In this document: positions 48,754 to 61,322 of the stretch, piece after piece
Position numbering within the stretch: position 1 is the stretch's first letter
Layout: each line of letters opens with the position of its first letter
Notes under the pieces: model-generated
Database searches by the model: none
What the model saw: the letters and a program-made list of their open reading frames with translations, nothing else
Told to the model about the DNA's origin: nothing
Assembly: GCA_021464245.1 (NCBI GenBank)
Contig: JADCRB010000069.1
Span: 3,672,395 to 3,736,394, forward strand
Direction: 5' to 3'
Length of the DNA stretch: 64,000 bases
DNA from: Carallia brachiata
Lineage: Eukaryota; Streptophyta; Magnoliopsida; Malpighiales; Rhizophoraceae
Position numbers and translations under genes: made by a program

Positions 48754-51203
48754 CTACCGCAGCAGATTAGCTGAATTGCCCTGGAGAAGTCCATCGCGGA
48801 CCTGCGTGGCAATGTCTCTCACCGCACCAGGGCCATGGGGGATGAACACAGAAGATGATTTTGAGGATGCTCCAATCTCCTTTATGGTATCGAAGTACTG
48901 TGTCACCAGGACCATATCCAACTACTTGTCTGGGATCGGCATAGCTCGTCAATGCCAAGCAATCGTTGATGGCTTGAGGGAGAGTGTGGTTGCTTTCTCT
49001 GAGAGTGTAGCTGGAACAACTACCAAAGATGTGATGGATATGGTCCTGGTGACACGGTACTTCGATACCATGAAGGAGATTGGAGCATCCTCAAAATCAT
49101 CTTCTGTGTTCATCCCCATGGCCTTGGAGAAGTCCATCGCGGACCTGCGTGGCAATGTCTCTCACCGCACCAGGGCCATGGGGGATGAACACAGAAGATG
49201 ATTTTGAGGATGCTCCAATCTCCTTCATGGTATCGAAGTACTGTGTCACCAGGACCATATCCAACTACTTGTCTGGGGTTCGACATAGCTCGTCAACGCC
49301 AAGCAATCGTTGATGGCTTGAGGGAGAGTGTGGTTGCTTTCTCTAAGAGTGTAGCTGGAACAACTGCCAAAGATGTGATGGATATGGTCTTAGTGACACA
49401 GTACTTCGATACCATGAAGGAGATTGGAGCATCCTCAAAATCATCTTCTGTGTTCATCCCCCATGGCCCTGGAGAAGTCCATCGCGGAACTGCGTGGCAA
49501 TGTCTCTCACCGCACCAGGGCCATGGGGGATGAACACAGAAGATGATTTTGAGGATGCTCCAATCTCCTTCATGGTATCGAAGTACACCAGGGCCATGGG
49601 GGATGAACACAGAAGATGATTTTGAGGATGCTCCAATCTCCTTCATGGTATCGAAGTACTGTGTCACTAGGACCATATCCATCACATCTTGGGCAGTTGT
49701 TCCAGCTACACTCTCAGAGAAAGCAACCACACTCTCCCTCAAGCCATCAACGATTGCTTGGCGTTGACGAGCTATGCCGAACCCAGACAAGTAGTTGGAC
49801 TCAGCCTCGCCTTCAGCGTGCTTGATCTGCAAAATTTTTTCCGCTTCTGCCTTTTCATTTGCTACTGTTCTCATTCTTGCAGCTGTTTAAACAATTGCGA
49901 GGATACCAGCAGTAAATATTTGAAAGATACCATTTTTCTTAAGTGAAAATCGGGTGGATAAATATTGAAGTGCTAATACTTGGCCTAAAGTACCCCTAGC
50001 CATCATCAATGATAAATAGCAGCAGTTTATTGATTAATAATAATGAAATAGTGCAATATCAAATGATAACACTTGGATCAATATCATCATTTTCAAATTA
50101 CCTGCATTGATCTCATTCATTGCCTTCTTAACACAATCATCAGGCACGATATCCACAATAAGGGTCTGCACTATCTCATAGCCATAGGCAGACATAGCCT
50201 ACAAGGGAAGAGAGAAAGGGGTGGTGTTAGCAACCCTGAAAACATGTTAATAACATAAAACAACACTTTAGGTGAATGAACATGATGCCTTTGCAAGCCC
50301 ATCTTCCACGGCATTTGCAATATCATTTTTCTGCTCAAATGTAGCATCAAGGTTCAGATTCGGCACACTCGCTCTGATTACTGAAGATGCAAAAGTTAGC
50401 TGTTAGTACCATATTCAGCAATCTTCATGTTGTCTGATACTGAAAATAATATATAATCTGACGCCGATCCATACACATTATAAACATTTCCCTGTTGAAC
50501 TTAAATGTCAAAAATACCATCAGTTTTAATTTTTGCTTCCCTCAAGCGCAAAACAATACTGTATGTACCATCAAAAACATAAGATCGGATTTGGGCTGTG
50601 GCATTGGAGAGCTTATAGAATGCATCAGCTGCTCTTTCCACCAAAGCACGATATTGAATGGAGGCAACCACAGTGACAAAAACATTATCCTGACGAGACA
50701 AAAATATCGGCAAGGAGTTTTGTTATTGTATCGGGAAAAGATCAGATAAAACAGTGAAATTTGGCATGAAAGCAAATATTTCCAATGGTTGCGTGTGAGG
50801 GGAAGACAGCAATATGTGCTTTTTCCCCTTTCATTATCGTAAATTTAAACCTCTCAAGACTTGTCTTAACAGGTGACATCATTAACATTTACCACAAACG
50901 CACACACCAAACCAAAAAAAGGTCATTTAGTTTTGATTTTTGCAGTAGCAAAAGCAGAATTGTTTCAAAAATGGAACCATATAATTCACAGAAAATTAAG
51001 GCATGAAAGCTGACCTTAGTTTTGGTTTCACATTTAACATCAAGCTGATGGACGCGCAGGGAAATTCGACCGGCCACTTTGTATCCCACACACCAGGGCA
51101 AGCAGTGGCACCCAGGTTCAAGCACATGATCAAACTTTCCAAAGTGTTCCCTAATGGCAATCTTTGACTGCTCCACTTGAATGCAACCCATTGCTTGACC
51201 CAT
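48754..51203 (-). CDS. HIR: Hypersensitive-induced reaction (HIR) protein, last exon interrupted
   Basis: SPFH/prohibitin-domain protein of plant plasma-membrane microdomains; HIR proteins oligomerise and assist NLR-type immune receptors in hypersensitive cell death. Exons: 51015-51203, 50569-50689, 50289-50380, 50102-50198, and a last exon starting at 49882. The N terminus [20 protein letters not shown] carries the usual myristoylation/palmitoylation context (Gly2, Cys7). Then come [67 protein letters not shown] and [20 protein letters not shown], all family hallmarks. The last exon reads correctly to [11 protein letters not shown] (49587). There it runs into an array of inverted and direct copies of itself (48920-49586). 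The original end, [13 protein letters not shown] and stop, sits at 48754-48919. As written the frame is lost. Intron 3 starts with GC instead of GT. If the array is an assembly artefact, the true protein is a normal ~285-aa HIR. Confidence 0.9.
48920..49586. repeat. Inverted/direct array of HIR last-exon segments
   Basis: Four blocks: B 48920-49125 (coding on plus), C 49122-49262 (minus), D 49263-49472 (plus), E 49467-49586 (minus). They lie between the two halves of the true minus-strand exon (A 48754-48919, F 49587-49882). B-to-C and D-to-E turn round at the CCATGGCCCTGG/CCAGGGCCATGG palindromic word. A-to-B and C-to-D share TCCA at the joint, and E-to-F shares AC. B+C and D+E are near-identical 340-bp units. 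Copies differ from each other by only a few bases, so the event is recent or artefactual. Confidence 0.9.
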
Positions 51204-52349
51204 ATTGAGCTCTGCAGTCAGGAGACAAACACATAGTGCTTAAACTAAAGAAAACAATAAGCCCATTGTCCGGGAACGCCATTAATCTAGCCTTGAAGCA
51301 TCTGATGAATCACATAGACACCTAACATGTATTACTGGTAAGGGAAATTAAGAAAAAAACATGAACTTTAGGCTTCTTTATGGCCCATTTTTTTAATTAT
51401 TTCTGTTTCTTTTTTCTTTTATTTGTTTGACTAAAACAGAGGAGCAAAATGGGAAAAAAAATGGGCGAAGGGAAGAGCAACTAGGAATCCACAAAACCCC
51501 AGTTCCCATTTGATGAAAATGCCATGAAGCATATCTAATCACGCTTTAAACACTCCGAAACCACATAAAAGATATAAACCACAGAAGCCGTAGACTCTCA
51601 TACATCAGGCATAACATATGTATCAACCCATGTAAATGTAAGCACAAGAACAGTGAGCAACAAAATGAAAAGGCCAGTTCCCAAATCTCTTAACACAAAA
51701 ATGAACATAGAAAAAAAAAAAAAAACCCTAAATAGCTAAAATTAAAGGAGCTCAATGGCAAAGTTTTTTTTAAAAAAAAAAAAACTTTTTTAACGGGAGC
51801 CATTTTCTTGACACAAATGGAACAGAAATTAAAAACAAGTCAAAGAAGTTTCTTCCTCTTGAAGCGTAAAAGCCAACAATAATTCCAAGTTTTGAACTTT
51901 TGGTGGTCTCAAATCTTGATTAACATGCATTAAACATATGGGTTTCTTGCTGTTGTAACAACAGAAAAATTTACATACATTAATAATTTTCATGGAAAAA
52001 CACACAAATGTGACTCAAAAAGTACAATAATTTCCATCTAAAAACCTCAATAAATCTCGACCCTTGGCAAGCAAGAAAGCTTGGATTAATGGGTCTCCAA
52101 GTTTCCTCTCATTTTCTCTTGATATCCCAGGAACCAAACAAAAGAGAGAAAATTGGAAAACTTGAGGAGAGAATGAAAGAAAGGAAGAATGTGGAGCTGG
52201 TAAAGATGGCACCTTTCAGAGAGAACAGAGAGGAAGACTAAACAAAAAGCGCGAAGGAGAATCTTGATTTAATCTTGATATTCTTAGAGAACAAGCAGCA
52301 AAGTTTTATACTAAAGTTATGTCTCTTATAGGAAATATCAAGGAGAAAA

Positions 52350-52610
52350 TATTGGTATTCCAAACTTTAATATTTCGATTGATTTTTAGTATTTTGATTA
52401 ATATAAAAATATTAGCGTTTAAATTGAACAAATGTTCTTTACAAAAAAAAATTAACATTTGTAATAAAAAATAATAACATTTAATATATGTTATAAAAAT
52501 TATTAGTTTTGTTATAAAAAATAACAATTTTATTATATTGAGAATATTAATCAAAATACTAAAAATTAGAATATTTAGTTGTGTTTAATATCAAAATATC
52601 TAATTATTTC
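52350..52610. mobile_element. MITE-like inverted-repeat element
   Basis: A perfect 22-bp inverted repeat, TTTTTAGTATTTTGATTAAT plus AT at 52383-52404, returns reversed at 52544-52565. The weaker match extends outward (TTTAATATTTCG near 52370 against TTTAATATCAAAA near 52586). The core is AT-rich with ATAAAAATTATTAGTTTTGTTAT, also seen in similar form at 54.2 kb. No coding content; ends not precisely fixed. Confidence 0.6.
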
Positions 52611-54084
52611 TCTATTTATCTATTTTTATTAGATAAACAATAAGACTACTAAATAAACTCGTAATGATATGAATTGTTAATTATAAAAAATATATTAAAT
52701 TTAGAATAAATCCATAAACAGAGTTGGATGGCTTTTTCATGAGTTGCATGCAGGAATATATATATATATATATATATTTAGGGAAAAGGGCGTGGAGAGC
52801 TCATTGAAAAGGAGCTTTTGGTAAACTTGGGGGGAATTTTGATTTATCCGGACCGAAGCCCAGACAGGCCCAAAGTCGAGTTGAAACTAGACAAAGCTAA
52901 TCTCCGCCTAATTTAGGATTAGGAGTGCTACTGCACTAGATGGGAGTTAGGACTTAAGATTAAGATTAATTATGTCGGTGAATACCCATACGGCAGTTGG
53001 ATTATAACAAGTAGATTATATGTAGTTTCATTTTCTAGATCTCGAGTATGAGATTTATGAATATAAAAAAATTATTTTTATTATATAGTTTATAAGCTAA
53101 TAATAAAAACTGTCTGTTAATATATGTGTTAAATAAAGCTCAAAATATAAGTTATACTAAATTTTTATATTTTATTAAAATGAGACATTATATTCTGTAA
53201 TATGTAATATGTTCTCTTGACACGTGCTATGTCTGAATTATAATGAAACGACTCAATCCCATATATAAAGAGCTAAACTGTTAATGCAAACAACAAAAGA
53301 AACCAACTTTGATAATATGTCGAGTAAGACCATTAGACTACCAATTTTCCTAGAAGTTTAAATTAGTAAAAAAAAAAGTCTGAAAAATTATAATTTATAT
53401 TAAGTTTTTATGTTTTATTAATATGAGAGACTATACTCTTTAACAACATAAAAAGAATGCAATCTTCGTCAAATGGTAGAAACTAATGTTAATTTCGACT
53501 AGAAGATCATGGCCATGGCCGTGAGAGCCACATGAAAACTGTATTGGTATGTCCTTTCTCCTGTCTCTATCACCAGAGTTGTCTTGTTGCTAGATAAGGC
53601 TATATCTATGTTACTAGTATATGCTAAAAAAAATAATTCCTTGACAGCTCTATTTCTCTTGTTGAAGTATCAAATGCCGCATCACTATTTGGCCCTTTGT
53701 AATTAGTATCAATTTCAACAAATTCCTTATATAGTTAGTATGTAATATGGTGTTTATATTTAAAAAAGAACTCCCTTTAAAGTAAACCACACTGATAATG
53801 ACAAAATCTTAGAAGGCAAAAGCCGGTGGGTGCAGCAGGGTTGTTGAGCAATGTCATGACTGTGATTTTGACCCCAAACAAACTTTAGAAGACTTTGATG
53901 CCGAATTGGTAATTGTTGGTTGGCTGTCACATTTTTCTGTAATAATTGACCTTCCAATCACAGAAAGGCTTTTTTTTTTTTTTTGAACATTCCAATCACG
54001 AAAAATTACTATTCATTGATTCAACTATTTTTCAGGGCCTTTATTCAAGAATAAAATGATAAAAAATATATATATAAATATGTA

Positions 54085-54250
54085 AAATTTTAGTATCTTA
54101 ATTAATGTTTCAAATAAAATAAAATAGATAATTTTTATAATAAAATTGATAATATTTATAATAAAAAATAAAAAATTTTAAAATTTGTTACAAAAATTAT
54201 TAATTTTATTATATTTAATATATCAATTAAAATATTAAAATTCTGTTCTG
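54085..54250. mobile_element. Related, more degraded MITE-like element
   Basis: AAAATTTTAGTATCTTAATT at about 54085 and, reversed, AGAATTTTAATATTTTAATT at about 54246 form imperfect inverted ends. The centre GTTACAAAAATTATTAATTT matches the core of the element at 52350-52610, so both seem to belong to one family. Confidence 0.45.
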
Positions 54251-55548
54251 TATATTAATACTCATACTTGAGGCTCCCGAAGGTTCATAAAGGGAAGTGG
54301 AATTTTTCCCATCTGCTCAATCACATGGGGCATCAACTGTTCAAAGAAAACAACATAAATTGCATCAATTATACTGACTTAACATTTATTTATGGACCAA
54401 TACCATACTAACCCTAAAATAACCTTAAAAATGTGAAGTCAATGCTTAGTTCACAAGCATATATTCCGAATCAACTTTAAATCTGCTGAGCTTTTTATTC
54501 CAACTCTAGCGAGAGAGTTTCCAGTACTTGCAAAAAGACACTTAAAAAAAGCACATTTCATAAGGTTTAGCTATTTGCTCTATTGATTGAAGAAAGACAG
54601 TGCTCCTTAACTACGAAGTGAGGGACTCAACCCCCACCAACTTCATTTCCCCTTCCCTTATATGTTCAATAACATTCCTTATAAACTACAAAAAAAAAAA
54701 AAAAAAAAGCACATTTCTTTCTTTCCTTATTATTAGGAATCCAAGAAACTGCTCCTTCATAACTATTCTTTTTTCTTAATTTGAATAAACAAAAAAATCA
54801 GAATCCAATCTAGTGATTTGCATATCACTTGCTGACCCAATTAATTATTTCACCAGCCAATAGCCTTGTACACAGAGCATTTCTTAATTGCAGTTAGCAA
54901 AATGTTACAACACTAAACTCCCTTCTTCAAAGGAAAGAAAATTTTACATCAGCATCGATTGATCTGCAAACTAAAATGGTACAAACAAAGAGACCCACTT
55001 GAACTAAGCGATAGTTAGGTGGAACGTATGGTACAAAAGTTAATATGCGGCGAAAAGGGAATAACGGAATATGTATCCTTTGAACTGCATAGATTGATCA
55101 GAAGCATAACAGAAAATGGAACAGCTACACATATGGACTCTGTAATCACATTCACCTATGGTCAAGCTTGCCAATTGCAATTACCCCCCTTGCCTCCCTC
55201 AATATCATCACACAAGCGTAACCGCTTTATGCGTGCTCAGTATCGTACTAGCACCACTCCAGTATCAGCACAAGCAATGCATCAGCAAAAGTAAGGAAAT
55301 GGGAAGTTGAGGCCCACTTGCATTTTAGTGATTACTAATCACAAGGCACTGTAGAAGGCAAGAAGGCAAGGCGGCTCGTTCCGTATTTTTACCTATAGAG
55401 TGCAACGGATGAGTTGCAAAAGACAATACCTTCCCAAAGAAATGGTAGAACCATCCTCGATGATATTTCTGATACGTGATCAATGAACTGATGATGCTTA
55501 AGCCACTGAGAAGCCTAATTGAAGATATAAACATGCAGAATGGGTGTT

Positions 55549-58500
55549 CTAGGACTTTTTTCCATTAGCCTTTGGTGATGGGTAAGGCTGGTTATAGGGA
55601 GAACCTCGCACATCACTTAGACTGGATAAGCTCCGCAAGGGTTGTCCATTCCTTGTCACAAATCCTGCCTGTATTCTTGTGCCATTTTTAGCATTTGAGT
55701 TTGACTTGTTACGATCTGCTTGCATGGTTTGAAAGTAATAGGAAGAGCTGGCCATATCCTTTAAGTTTGGCAATGGCTTTAATGTTTCCACAACTTCACT
55801 CATCCGGGGTCTGACTTTTGGATCACGACTTAGACACTGGGCAGCCAGCTGGATAGCTTTCTGTGCACCTTTGATTGAGAAGTGACATTCAAGACGGGGG
55901 TCTAACAGACGGTAGAACCTTCTCCTGTCTGCAAAATGTGGCCTTGCCCATTCAACTAGGTTGTGCTCCCCATTTGGTCGGTTTTTGTCCATTGATCTCC
56001 GGCCAGTCAGCATTTCAAGTAAAACTACTCCAAAGCTGTAGACATCGCTCTTTGATGTCAAATGTCCTACGCCAATGCAAAATCTTTTAGGCTAACATGA
56101 TATCAGATACTTATTTTAGGGCTGGAAAGAATGACAGGCTTCAAACCATTAATTAAAGTGGTTCAAAATAATGGTTGAACTTGCAACAAAAATAGCTAAA
56201 AAATGGACCAAGCATCCTCATTTGGCAATAATAATATAAAATCAAAAATAAAACAGTCATAAAAAATGTAAAAATATGCCCATTTTATGCAAATGTTGCA
56301 GTTCAACAACACTTAAACTTGGTTTAGGTCAAAATTTCAACTCAGCTAAGCCATGGTCAATAGGCTTTCCAGCTTAGTCACCCTGCTGGAAAATGGCATT
56401 TTTTGCATCGAAAAGGTTTTTCAGCTCATAGCTACTATATGGTATTATAATGAAGATATTGCATTCTTGTCCCCACCCCACCAACCAAAAAAAAAAAAAC
56501 GTAAAGATAAAATGTCAAGAGGGCATGACACAGAAAAGCAGGCAGAAAGTATGGTTTATCTTAGATTCCTGATGAGTTTCAGGAGAAGCGCACATTCAGT
56601 TTCTCTCAGGGAACAAATCTAGAATGAGCTACCACTGAGCTAGGACTGAGCAGGTCATTAAGGTTTAGGCTCATTTGCACTCAAAAACAGTTCTATAGAA
56701 TGTCTTGCATACAGTTCTATAGAATGTCTTGCATATGCAAGCACAACATACTGCAGTTGAAGTCCTTGCTTCAGATAATCTCCAGCATCCAATTTATCCA
56801 CAGTTGCAACCAGAAACTACAGAGCATTCCAATCGTTTATCCAAAGCATGCACAAATTTGTTTTCATGTCATAATAAAAGCAATTGGATACCACTCACCG
56901 GTCATTACATATTCGGGGGCCGCGTACCCATATGTTCCCATAACTCGAGTAGAAACATGAGTTTTATCTCCCTCAGGAGCATCTTTGGCAAGTCCAAAAT
57001 CAGAAAGCTTGGCATTGTAATCCTAAAATAATGTTATTTCCATTCTCAGAACCAGAAAAAGGACAAGAGGGAAATATGGGACTACAGGAAGAAGTTCCAA
57101 AAATGCATATGTTGGTCGCATACCGCATCAAGTAAGATATTTGATGTTTTAAAGTCGCGATATATAACTGGTTTTTCAGCCTCTTCATGGAGGAATGCCA
57201 GACCCTTAGCTGCACCAAGAGCAATTTTCATTCTGATAGACCAAGGAAGAGGCAATGACCCTTCTGCATATGAAGTGGTTGTTACCAGAGAACATTAAAC
57301 ACCATGTAACAAGATATGTCTAAATCACAGGAAACCGGAGATTATCAGATCACAAAATTGAAAATATGTGATACAAAGAAATCAATATAAAATAGGGAAT
57401 GCCTAGGCCACATGCAATTTTAATTAATCCAAGTACTTAGCAGTTGCTGTAAAAGCTATCTGTCAACTTAGCATGCTTACATATTTTTCTCGTGCATGGA
57501 TCAAGTTGATAGGGATGATTTCTTTAGAAACGCAAATGGTTCACTAAAGACATTATTTCTCCATCGGAAAATTTATAACAGCCCCTTACTCAAGAAAAAC
57601 CCACATGCCAGCATAGTGCTAACCAACCAACATAGATTTCACAAGGCAATTGTGTCAAGGATAGCTATAAATTTGAGGACAATTTTTCCATAACATACTT
57701 CTGAAGAGATGGTTCTCCAAACTTCCTCGAGGCATAAATTCATAAGCGAGTAACCTTTGATCATCTTCAATGCAATAACCAATTAATTTAACCAAATTTG
57801 GGTGGAGAAGGTTCCCGAGAAAGTTAACTTCAGCCTGAAATATTGCGAACAAGAGAAAAGTTTATATTACAAGAAACCAGAAGAATTATTTAAAATTGAA
57901 CAAGGAAAAAAGAGGAAAATAAAAAGAAAAGAAAAGGAGTCCATACAAGCCATTCTTTGTGTCCCTGAAGTCCATCATGGTTAAGAGTTTTCACAGCAAC
58001 AGTAAGCCCAGTACCCGGTTTGACAGGTGCAGTTCCATTCTCCTCGATCCAACCTTTGAAGACACATCCAAATCCACCTTCCCCAAGAAGACTCTCAGGC
58101 CTGAAATTCCTAGTAGCCAGTTTGAGTTCATTAAAAGTAAACTTTCGAAGCTGAGAAGCAAGCTTCAGTTCCTCACTGAATTTTGGCGTTGATGATGCAC
58201 TTTCTGCATTACTGGTGGTTGGAGAAGAAATCACAGGAACGATCGGTTGCTCTTTACTCTTTTCATTTGTAGATTTACTTTCCACTGAAGAACATAACAA
58301 ATGAATTAACCACACATCAAATTAACATCAAGTTCATGACCAAAGTCAGTCAAGTTTGAAAAAAGACTTCAGTTTGAGTAGTGAATAAACCTACAGGGAC
58401 TGCTGAAACAAAACGCTGTGTTGCACAACAAATTAAAATGAAATGAAAAATCTTCATAAAGGCCCCATGTTTTGGACCACAACCCTGACGAACTATATTA

Positions 58501-58986
58501 GAAAGGGACCCAAGTTCGAAATTCCTTTGGAGTGTCAATATGTAAACCTATCAAGTGCTGGCACCCATGAAACAAGTAATTCAACATCCCTTATTTAGTC
58601 TGTACCATAGGGTTTGCAACCAAAGAAACATATCTACTCATCTTCCAATCTAGGAAAAGGAGACTGCAACTAAGACCAAAAAGGACAAGATGGGAGTACT
58701 CAAATATAGTAAATTCTAATAAAATTGAGACCCTTGCAAAACATAACTAAAATAAAGAAGCAGAAGCTAATGAAATGAGGAAATTATTACCATACTGTGA
58801 GGTGGCACCACTTATAGAGCTATCAACTTTTGATCTTGAAGGCATGCAGCCCCCCATAAACCTGAATTTAGCCCAACACCCAGTTTCCACCTTTTTCTTT
58901 CCATTCCCATCAACTTTGCTCTTTTTCTTGCTCTTTGATTTCTCTTCAAAATTCTTTGACTTTACAGAATCAGGAAACAAACCCAT
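55549..58986 (-). CDS. Receptor-like cytoplasmic kinase, RLCK VII, PBL34/35/36-like
   Basis: Serine/threonine kinase that relays signals from surface immune receptors; by family knowledge, the PBL34/35/36 group acts downstream of the LORE receptor. Six exons: 58791-58986, 57947-58284, 57699-57834, 57124-57263, 56899-57022, 55549-56066. Together they give 483 aa with consistent phases. The N terminus MGLFPDS followed by a Lys-rich stretch and [20 protein letters not shown] is characteristic of this subgroup (Gly2 plus cysteines for membrane attachment). Kinase features: glycine loop [14 protein letters not shown], catalytic lysine in [16 protein letters not shown] catalytic loop, SDFGLAKD, activation segment [18 protein letters not shown], and the [18 protein letters not shown] region. 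The C-terminal tail (after [13 protein letters not shown]) is Ser/Asn-rich. I chose the ATG at 58986 over the one five codons upstream because the family begins MGL. No frame damage. Confidence 0.95.
56687..56734 (+). repeat. Perfect 24-bp tandem duplication in a kinase intron
   Basis: The 24-mer beginning ACAGTTCTATAGAATGTCTT occurs twice head to tail (56687-56710, 56711-56734) within the intron between exons 5 and 6. It has no coding effect. Confidence 0.9.
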
Positions 58987-61322
58987 CTCCGGAAAAACCA
59001 AAATTCTATCAAAAGCTCAAAAATTTAGCACAAACTGGGTGGAACCCATTTCAAAGGAACTTACTTTCCATCATTTACAACCATCAAAGATACACAAATA
59101 ATGGATCAAGAAAGATAATAAGTGATACCCAGTTGTGAAGTTTAGTCAAAAGGAGCTTTGATAGAGAGAGAAAGAGACGCAGCTTGAGAAAAGAGGGAAA
59201 GTGTTCAACCGGGCAGGTTGGGCAATTTGAAACAGAAAGCAAAGGGCAGGCCGGGCAAGAGAGAGGAAAGAGAAGGAGATTGTCCAAACAGTTACCCTTG
59301 GCATATTCCAGACAAGAAATCATATTATATACAGTACATGAGTTTGTCTGTTGATATATGTTAATTATAAGTGGATATAATATTAAAATAAAAACAACAG
59401 TGACTTTAAAAGAAAAAGGTTTTCATTTTTCAAAAAAAAAAAAAAGGTTTTCTTTTAGTAGAATTTGGTTGTGTTACAGTTGCAAAGTTTATGATTTATG
59501 AATTGCTACCAGTCACACATGGACACATAAGCTGGAGGCCAACAATGCATTATGCATTTAACTATCAAGAGAGGCATTATTTGTGGTAAAATACAATACT
59601 TTTTCTTGAACAAGAAACAACTAATTGCTCCATCATTGGCCAAACTCTGACTCTAGTGGCATGGCATAGCAAACCATTAGATAATAATATCCAATTTACA
59701 ATTTTTTTTTTATCAATAGAACGAGTAAGTATAGATAATACATTAAATACTCGTTAGAGATATTTGCTCAAACCTATTATTTGAAATAAATTAAGTAATT
59801 TATACCGAATTTATAAATGAGTAAATCTCATAATGTCCGACAAGTATCACTAGACTATTCGTGATTCTGATAACACCGTACCTAGGAAATTTCCTTTTTT
59901 TTAAAGATTTTTTAACTTTGAGGTTTTATTCATTTTATCATCATAGTTGAAGATATATAAATAATAAATAATGCCTTTTCACAAACTGAATCCTTATAAA
60001 TAATGCCTTTTTACAAATTGACCCTTGAGTTGGACTGTTAGTAAGTTACTTATTAGTTAAATTTAAAATTTTGAGCAATAAGTTAGCATTTGTGAAAATT
60101 TAAGACGTTCAGAACAAGTACCAAAAAAAAAAAAATCAGCACCCTATTAAGCTAGTCATTTTAACTTTTATCAAAACCTAACAAAAACTGTCAAGTAGAT
60201 TAATAATTTACTTTTAAATTGGAAAATATATAGCTTTTAAACAATTATTTTCTCGTCAATGTTTACCCAATTCGTAAGAAGTATGATGATGGTGTGATGG
60301 ATGCTATAATTGTTAAATGGAAGGAGATGAGAGGAGTTCATTGAAAACAGAAAGTGCTAGCATACAGGTTGCAATATTACACGATCTCCAAGTGGGTGTC
60401 CCACGAGGATTTGATATCCAAATGAGCAAGTATACGTAAAGATATTTGATAAAACACGTTAAAAACACACACTTAAACTAAGTGTATTCAATTGTTAGTT
60501 TATTTTTTAAAAATTTAATATATTTTTTATAATTTAATTGTTTAAATCACTGTATAATATTCTTACAGTTATATGTCCAATACATATTTCGTATTCAATA
60601 TTACCTTGCCTACACTTAAAGTGGTGTGCAAGGAAGTGCATGACCTATCAAGACAAAACTTTGATTTGCTGCATCAACGAGAGAGGAAAAAAAAAAACCA
60701 AGGCATACAATTATTGCATTTACCAAAATTTTATCTGAATTTTAAGGTGGCTTTATCGTCAAAGACGTGCATTTTCACCGCCGACTAATGTTTGTTAACC
60801 ATCCTTATCAACCAATTGGACATTGGCATATAAATGACAATGCATAAAACAGAATAGGTGGGTCGGTTCCGACTTTCTTCCCCCTTAATTTCATAGGCAA
60901 TGTGCTTCATTTCCTGCCTGGCTGCCATTGATAACAATAGCAGCCGTCGCATATATATGGTTAAAGAAATGAGGATAATATCAATCGGTCTTTGATCGAG
61001 CGGTTAAGAGTACATAAAAATGAGTTTGATTCTGAGTATTGTAGCACAGACTACGTAAAAATGAGCTCGATTTTAAGTGTTGTACCGTCTAAAAAAAAAT
61101 TGTGTAATAACAAAAGTACTAATCTCACAAATAACAATTCAACAAATGAAAGAATGAGGAAATTTCATGGTCATAGTAAAGAAGAAAATCCAAATTTCTT
61201 GTCTCTTGGATAAATCTATAAGAACGAAGGAAAAAAAAATCTCAAATAGAAGACTTTGGAGAACCCTACCAACCTATACTAATATATTATGTGCAACCAC
61301 TGTGTAAATGGGGACTAAGATT
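58987..61322. other. Intergenic region between kinase and polygalacturonase
   Basis: The left part holds the kinase 5' leader and promoter (GA-rich leader at 59.15-59.28 kb). The rest is AT-rich with no supported gene. At about 60985-61090, two near-identical words (AAAAATGAGTTTGATTCTGA and AAAAATGAGCTCGATTTTAA), preceded by TGATCGAGCGGTTAAGAGT, resemble the A and B boxes of a degenerate tRNA-derived SINE; this is a weak call. Confidence 0.5.

Larger units (their letters stand above)
51204..55548. other. Intergenic region between HIR and the kinase, with two MITE-like elements
   Basis: The first kilobase (to about 52.25 kb) is the HIR promoter and probably a 5' untranslated exon. Beyond it the DNA is AT-rich, with an (AT)n run at 52757-52779 and two related inverted-repeat elements (about 52350-52610 and 54085-54250). 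Open frames at 53760-53957 and 55019-55294 have no motif. The last few hundred bases should be the 3' flank of the kinase gene. Confidence 0.55.

Noticed and set aside
48743..49946. Multiple overlapping open frames on both strands
   Set aside because: They arise from the HIR exon array, in which the same exon is read in both directions; not separate genes.
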